Shown here: positions 60,148 to 64,000 of the stretch, one piece after another | Numbering within the stretch: the first letter of the stretch is position 1 | Layout of the letters: every line of letters begins with the position of its first letter | From: Burkholderia sp. Bp9143 | GTDB lineage: Bacteria > Pseudomonadota > Gammaproteobacteria > Burkholderiales > Burkholderiaceae | Assembly: GCF_003853645.1 (NCBI RefSeq) | Contig: NZ_QTPO01000030.1 | Span: forward strand, 1 to 64,000 | Length of the DNA stretch: 64,000 nt | Direction: 5' to 3' | The notes under the pieces: model-generated | What the model was told of the DNA's origin: nothing | Database searches by the model: none | The model's input: only the letters and a program-made list of their open reading frames with translations | Made by a program: the position numbers and the translations under genes

Positions 60148-61632
60148 TTACGCAGCCATCCAGTCCGGCAGCCGCCGGCCGACCCAGTCGGCCGCCTGCT
60201 CGTAGCCGCGCGCGAGCCGCAGCACCGCGAGATCCGCGCGCGGCCGGCCGATCAGCTGCATCCCCATCGGCAGCCCCGCGTCGTTGAAGCCGACCGGCAC
60301 GCTGATCACCGGGCAGCCGGCCAGCGTCCACGGCACGACCGTTTCCATCCAGCGGTGGTAGGTGTCCATCGTGCGGCCCGCGATTTCCTTCGGCCAGCGC
60401 TGCTCCACGTCGAACGGGAACACCTGTGCGGTCGGCGCCGCGATGAAGTCGTAGCGATCGAAGAAGCTCAGCACGGCCTGGTACCACGCGGTGCGCTCGA
60501 TGCTGGCGTCGAACACCGCGGCGCCCTGCATCGCGAGCAGTCCTTCGACCTCGTAGATCGCCTCGGGCTTCAGCAGCGCACGCCGTGCCGGGTCGCGATA
60601 GTGCGCGAGCAGACCGCCGCCGGACAGCAGGTGCCGATGCGCGAGCCACAGGCGCCAGATCCGCTCGGGCGCGAATGCGGGCAGCGCCGCATCCACGTCG
60701 CAGCCGATCTCGCGCAGCGTCGCAAGGCCCTTTTCGCACTGCGCGAGCACGCCCGGCTCGATCGCGAGATAGCCGTTCCAGTCGCCGACCCACGCGATGC
60801 GCTCGCCGCGCAGGTCCTTGTCGAGCGGCTTCGTGAACACCGCCGGATCTTCCGCGAGCGACAGCGGATCGTTCGGGTCGTAGCCAGCCTGGATCGCGAG
60901 CAGTTGAGCGACGTCGCCGACCGTGCGGCCCATCGGCCCCTCGATGCCGAGCTGCTGCATGAACACGTCGACGGCCGGCCAGCGCGGCACGCGGCCCTGC
61001 GACGGACGGAACCCGTAGATGTTGCAGAACGCGGCCGGATTGCGCAGCGAACCGCCGAAGTCGCTGCCGTCCGCGACCGGCAGCATGCGCGCCGCGAGCG
61101 CCGCCGCCGTGCCGCCGCTGCTGCCGCCCGCGCTCTTCGTCAGGTCGTACGGATTGCGCGTCGCGCCGTGGACTTCATTGAACGTATGCGAGCCGAGGCC
61201 GAACTCCGGCGTGTTGGTCTTGCCGATGAAGATCGCGCCCGCCGCGCGCATCCGCCCGACGCCGACCGAATCGGCCTGCGGCACGTTATCTCGGAAGATC
61301 GGCGAGCCGTAGGTCGTCCGCAACCCTTTCGTCATCGCGAGATCCTTCGGCGCCTGCGGCATCCCGTGCAGCCAGCCGTGGTACTCGCCGCGGGCCAGCG
61401 CGGCGTCCTTCTCCGCGGCTTCGGCGAGCAGCGTCGCGCGATCGCGCAGCGAAATCAGCGCGTTCACCGCCCCGTTTACGCGCTCGATGTGATCGAGATA
61501 CGCACGCATCGTCTCGACGCACGAGACCGCCTTGCTGCGGATCGCCGACGCGAGTTCGTCGGCCGGCAGGCGCACGATCGGGTCGACGGTGATGGATGCG
61601 GGAGCGAGAGGCTGCGGGGCGCCGTGCGGCAT
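60148..61632 (-). CDS. Amidase-signature-family amidase
   Basis: A 494-residue Ser-cisSer-Lys hydrolase. The catalytic Lys is in QAPKDLAMTKG (about residue 96), the signature serines in TKSAGGSSGGTAAALAA (about 171) and in PVADGSDFGGSLRNPA (about 195). It hydrolyses amides, possibly aryl or short-chain, and sits alone in the minus orientation. Homologues act on indole-3-acetamide, aliphatic amides or GatA-type substrates; the target is not fixed. Confidence 0.9.
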   Translation of the reverse strand: MPHGAPQPLAPASITVDPIVRLPADELASAIRSKAVSCVETMRAYLDHIERVNGAVNALISLRDRATLLAEAAEKDAALARGEYHGWLHGMPQAPKDLAMTKGLRTTYGSPIFRDNVPQADSVGVGRMRAAGAIFIGKTNTPEFGLGSHTFNEVHGATRNPYDLTKSAGGSSGGTAAALAARMLPVADGSDFGGSLRNPAAFCNIYGFRPSQGRVPRWPAVDVFMQQLGIEGPMGRTVGDVAQLLAIQAGYDPNDPLSLAEDPAVFTKPLDKDLRGERIAWVGDWNGYLAIEPGVLAQCEKGLATLREIGCDVDAALPAFAPERIWRLWLAHRHLLSGGGLLAHYRDPARRALLKPEAIYEVEGLLAMQGAAVFDASIERTAWYQAVLSFFDRYDFIAAPTAQVFPFDVEQRWPKEIAGRTMDTYHRWMETVVPWTLAGCPVISVPVGFNDAGLPMGMQLIGRPRADLAVLRLARGYEQAADWVGRRLPDWMAA

Positions 61633-62028
61633 GCGAGGTCTCCTGGAATCGGAATGGAATGGCGGGCCGCATGGTGGCGGCGATCTGTCCCGAACGGCCG
61701 GGAAGGCGCCGGGACGAGGCCGCGCCGCAGCCGATGCTCTACTCTACGCGAGGCCGGATGGCCGACCTCCGATATTTTCCGCCGCGATTCATTGAGGATT
61801 CGACTGAATCGGCGTGGCGCGCCGCCGCTGGATGGCCCGCGTCGAGCCGTCGCCCGGCCGGTCGGTGAAAACGTTTATGCGCATAAACTTAAATTTCTTA
61901 TATTTCTAGTAGGCGCGAAACGAGGCGGCGCACGTTGACGACATTTTTACGCGGCCGCCCGATCTCTTTAGGTCGAGCGGTCCAGCCGCGCGCTACGCTG
62001 GACACATCTCGATGACGAGGCATCTTTC
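61633..62028. other. Amidase/stress-protein divergent intergenic region
   Basis: A 396-base region. It is GC-rich next to the amidase and AT-rich at 61865-61910, where the 16-bp palindrome and a TATATT hexamer (61899-61904) lie. No ORF is convincing. A TTGACG at 61935-61940 has no matching -10 at the normal distance. Confidence 0.45.
61873..61888. promoter_or_regulatory. Perfect 16-bp palindrome GTTTATGCGCATAAAC
   Basis: GTTTATGC and GCATAAAC are directly joined inverted repeats in an AT-rich patch between the amidase and the universal-stress-like gene, about 140 bases before the latter. It resembles a dimeric repressor or activator site. Confidence 0.55.
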
Positions 62029-62463
62029 ATGCTCAAGCTGCTGGTTCCGGTCGGTCATTCGCCCCGCTCGCTGCAGGCGGTCCGCCACGCGACCTTCCTG
62101 TATCGCGAACGATGCGCATCGGAGATCGTGCTGATCAACGTACAGGCGCCGCTCGAAGCGACGCGGCTCGAGGCGTTTCACCCGCTGTCGCGGCTCCAGT
62201 CGATCGAGGACAAGTTCGCGTGCGACGATCTGGCGATGGCCGAGCAGGTGTTGCGGGAGGCCGGTGTCCGATACAGCATCGTGAAGAAGGTCGGGCCGGT
62301 GGCCGACACGATCGCGGCCGTCGCGGCCGAGACGGGCTGCGACGAAATCGTCGTCGTCGCGCCGCGGCACGATCCGTTTCACGCGATGCTGTCGATGTTC
62401 CGTCGCAGCGTGATGGACCGGCTCGTGCGAATCTCGAATGTGCCGGTGACGGCGGTGCGATAA
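62029..62463 (+). CDS. Universal stress protein-like, Gly-rich ATP motif missing
   Basis: A 144-residue UspA-fold protein: MLKLLVPVGHSPRSLQAVRHA is the first beta-alpha unit and VRISNVPVTAVR the last. The canonical ATP-binding G-2x-G-9x-G(S/T) is replaced by APRHDPFHAMLSMFRRSV, so nucleotide binding is probably lost. It is expected in stress adaptation. GAGG is ten bases before the ATG. Confidence 0.85.
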   Translation: MLKLLVPVGHSPRSLQAVRHATFLYRERCASEIVLINVQAPLEATRLEAFHPLSRLQSIEDKFACDDLAMAEQVLREAGVRYSIVKKVGPVADTIAAVAAETGCDEIVVVAPRHDPFHAMLSMFRRSVMDRLVRISNVPVTAVR

Positions 62464-62647
62464 ACGACCGACCGCAGCCGCGTCGCCTTCGTGCCGTGCG
62501 GCACCACGCCGGAAGCCTCGACGCGCACACGTGCGACGAGGTCGTCATGGCCCGCCTCGGCGGGTCGTTTCATTTGGATCGACGCAACGATGCGTCCTGC
62601 ACGACGCAACGCCGTCCTGTGCAATATACGAACGCTGCGACGCGCAT

Positions 62648-62665
62648 GCTGCGCCTTCGCGCAGC
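62648..62665 (-). terminator. Compact GC stem-loop after the microprotein gene
   Basis: GCTGCGC and GCGCAGC pair perfectly around CTTC. It lies 10 bases after the stop of the 36-residue gene on the minus strand. No T tract follows. Confidence 0.4.
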
Positions 62666-62675
62666 GCCGACACGC

Positions 62676-62786
62676 TTACTGGATAACCTTGCGCACGAAG
62701 ACGAGATAGGTCGCCAACGAAGACGCGCCCAGCAGAATTACCCACAACGGCGCCATGCTGATCAGGACGGAAGACACGTTAAGCAT
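62676..62786 (-). CDS. 36-residue single-pass membrane microprotein, unknown function
   Basis: A short ORF starting MLNVSSVLISMAPLWVI and ending VFVRKVIQ. It is almost wholly a hydrophobic helix (VLISMAPLWVILLGASSLATYLVFV) with a basic tail, so the C-terminus is probably cytoplasmic. AGGA is seven bases before the ATG. I do not recognise it; size and form resemble small subunits of membrane complexes. Confidence 0.55.
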   Translation of the reverse strand: MLNVSSVLISMAPLWVILLGASSLATYLVFVRKVIQ

Positions 62787-63131
62787 TTGGATTCCTCACT
62801 ATTTCGACAGCGATGTTCAACACATACCTGCTTCACCAGGAACCGGTGCGCTCACCGCTCGTCGCACATCGCGTTCCGTTAAAACATGCATTCATGCTAT
62901 CGCTTTGACCGGCGGCGCGGCCGTCTCGCCCTGCTCCAACCCTGACATTCGTCAAACTCGCGTCAATCGCGCGCCGATGAGGCCGGCCGCCGCCCCCTTT
63001 TCTTCGTTCGCGCGAAAAAAGGGATGCGATTACTCCGGCCAACCGCCATTTCCGCAGACGTTTACCGGGGGAAGCCCCAAGTGCTTCCCGAAACGTGTCC
63101 GCGTTACGCTCGAGCAACGAGGAGACGAATC
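62787..63131. other. Intergenic region before the small exported protein
   Basis: A 345-base stretch. It holds a 10-bp palindrome TTCGCGCGAA (63007-63016) and the hairpin at 63058-63096 described separately. I see no gene. Confidence 0.4.
63058..63096 (+). promoter_or_regulatory. Long hairpin in the leader of the small exported protein
   Basis: ACGTTT (63058-63063) and AAACGT (63091-63096) flank GGGAAGC and GCTTCCC (63083-63089), making a two-part stem ending 35 bases before the ATG at 63132. It could be a transcription or translation control element, or a terminator of upstream readthrough. Confidence 0.4.
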
Positions 63132-63380
63132 ATGAGACGCGTGGTACACATCGCTTTTTTCGCGCTGCTGGCCTACCTGATCGGCGATCGGGCGCTGCTG
63201 CACGCGCAAGGCCGCGACGCCAGCCCGACGGCATGCTCGCAGGGCGCCGAGCAGGTGAAATACGACGCGCTCAGCCGGGGCTTCGGCAACGCGGCCGCCA
63301 GCAGCCAGAGCGAGGCGTTCATGTCCGGCTGCCTGGTGACCGGGCGCGGCAATCAGGATGTCGCCATGGCAGCTCGTTGA
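63132..63380 (+). CDS. Small exported protein, 82 residues, unknown function
   Basis: A protein with a signal-type N-terminus (MRRVVHIAFFALLAYLIGDR) and a mature part with two cysteines (TACSQGAEQVKYDALSR and MSGCLVTGRG), likely disulfide-bonded in the periplasm. GAGGAGA precedes the ATG. Family unknown. It is alone on the plus strand. Confidence 0.7.
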   Translation: MRRVVHIAFFALLAYLIGDRALLHAQGRDASPTACSQGAEQVKYDALSRGFGNAAASSQSEAFMSGCLVTGRGNQDVAMAAR

Positions 63381-63782
63381 GGCCGAACAGGCGCCATGCC
63401 GGTTGCTCATGTCGCACCGCCCGACCGCGAACGGTCGCAACCGGCACTTTCCGTCCTTTGCGCTCCGCGTCGCCGGCGCTGATGCGCCGGTAGCGACACT
63501 ACGCCGTCAATCCGGCGACCGACTCATTCGATGTGCGGTCACCGCGCCACGTCGAGCACATCCTTGCCATAGCGGTTGACGCGGATCACCGGCAGCGTCC
63601 ATCGCGACCGCGCTCCGGTCGTGCCGATTCGCGCGCGCACCGCCCCCCTTCCCGCCCCCCGCTTCCCATGCGTTGGCCGAACCAGCCTTCTGCCGCGCTG
63701 CGCGTCCGACGCCCATCAGCCGACCGATCCCGCCCGGGCACGCCGATTGCGGCTCGACCGCCCCTCCCCACGGACCGCCGAC
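63381..63782. other. Intergenic region before the NRAMP-like gene
   Basis: A 402-base stretch. A nested hairpin (TGCCGGTTG at 63397-63405 with CAACCGGCA at 63438-63446, and inner CGACCG/CGGTCG) 17 bases after the exported gene is a terminator candidate. A second stem CCGGCGC/GCGCCGG lies at 63473-63490. A 33-codon minus ORF (63539-63640) is discussed under findings. Confidence 0.4.
63397..63446 (+). terminator. Nested stem-loop after the small exported gene
   Basis: Outer arms TGCCGGTTG and CAACCGGCA and inner arms CGACCG and CGGTCG are all perfect. It starts 17 bases after the stop and is followed by CTTTCC, a weak T run. Confidence 0.45.
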
Positions 63783-64000
63783 ATGAACGACAACGAGTCC
63801 CTCGATTCCGCGCAGCCTCGTCCGCGTGCGGGCTGGCTCCGACGCCTCGGCCCCGGCCTCATCACCGGCGCCGCCGACGACGATCCTTCCGGCATCGGTA
63901 CGTACTCTCAGGCGGGTGCGCTGTTCGGATTCGAACTGCTCTGGGTGCTGCTGCTGACCTATCCGCTGATGACGGCCGTGCAGCTGGTCAGCGCGCGCAT
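63783..64000 (+). CDS. NRAMP-family divalent metal transporter, N-terminal part
   Basis: Only the first 72 codons are in the window. After an acidic N-terminus the product reads LGPGLITGAADDDPSGIGTYSQAGALFGF, which is NRAMP helix 1, but with DPSG where canonical MntH/NRAMP transporters have DPGN. The following LWVLLLTYPLMTAVQLVSA is helix 2. The DPSG variant is common in a proteobacterial NRAMP subgroup whose substrate is uncertain. The rest of the gene lies past 64000. Confidence 0.82.
   Translation, partial: MNDNESLDSAQPRPRAGWLRRLGPGLITGAADDDPSGIGTYSQAGALFGFELLWVLLLTYPLMTAVQLVSAR

Noticed and set aside
1..64000. tRNA, rRNA or CRISPR elements
   Set aside because: No cloverleaf-sized segments with CCA-type ends, no ribosomal signature and no regularly spaced 28-37-base repeats were found by eye.

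Overview
The window is GC-rich, densely coded and strongly codon-biased toward G/C in third positions. The gene content (an OmpC-type porin of the Burkholderia kind, SfnB-type sulfur-acquisition oxidoreductase, many LysR regulators, a 180-kDa-class NAD-glutamate dehydrogenase, OpgC-like membrane protein, several orphan monooxygenases) points to a Burkholderia, most probably of the cepacia complex. The accessory, regulator-rich flavour suggests a secondary chromosome, but that is inference. I see no rRNA, tRNA, CRISPR array, transposase or phage structural gene.

Layout. 0-9 kb: a LysM/M23 lipoprotein, a 36-residue membrane microprotein, two LysR genes, a SnoaL-like protein, a TauE/SafE exporter, a porin, an OpgC-like protein and an exported esterase. 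8.7-14.2 kb: a sulfur-scavenging block with two divergent SfnB/DszC-like flavoproteins, a DszA/NtaA-like FMN monooxygenase translationally coupled to one of them, and an aromatic-type FAD hydroxylase with a divergent LysR. 15.4-23.7 kb: an SDR, a MarR-GNAT fusion with a very clear double operator, a cupin, an MFS transporter, a diguanylate cyclase with an I-site, a K+ channel/TrkA-N protein and a DadA-like oxidoreductase. 23.9-30.6 kb is the most unusual part: a gene of unknown function behind a near-consensus LexA box, two small orphan genes, an HTH protein, a NERD-helicase whose -10 is flanked by a 14-bp inverted repeat, and an AT-richer two-gene cassette that looks like an orphan type VI effector-type protein (DUF6402-like) with a small membrane-anchored partner. 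30.8-44.2 kb: chemoreceptor, DHA2-type MFS pump, quinone oxidoreductase/LysR pair, GNAT-MerR pair, orphan SsuA-like binding protein, AraC regulator divergent from an orphan ketoacyl synthase, MazG-like protein, agmatinase and lysoplasmalogenase.

44.4-48.8 kb is a four-gene operon (Baeyer-Villiger-type monooxygenase, SDR, ferritin-like metal-dependent hydrolase, epoxide-hydrolase-like protein) behind a 20-bp palindrome, likely for oxidation of a hydrophobic substrate. 48.7-51.7 kb has a glycolipid-binding-domain protein, a urea transporter overlapping a class II aldolase, a 4-OT tautomerase and a small unknown. 51.9-56.7 kb is NAD-glutamate dehydrogenase. 56.7-58.2 kb is a ribbon-helix-helix/VOC/methyltransferase operon on the minus strand with a promoter that would give a leaderless mRNA. 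The rest holds arylamine N-acetyltransferase, a Gln/Ala/Gly-rich exported protein, an amidase, a universal-stress-like protein behind a perfect 16-bp palindrome, a second 36-residue membrane microprotein, a small exported protein and the start of an NRAMP-type transporter cut by the window edge.

Functional calls rest on reading the translated sequences and on memory of the families; no database search was run.
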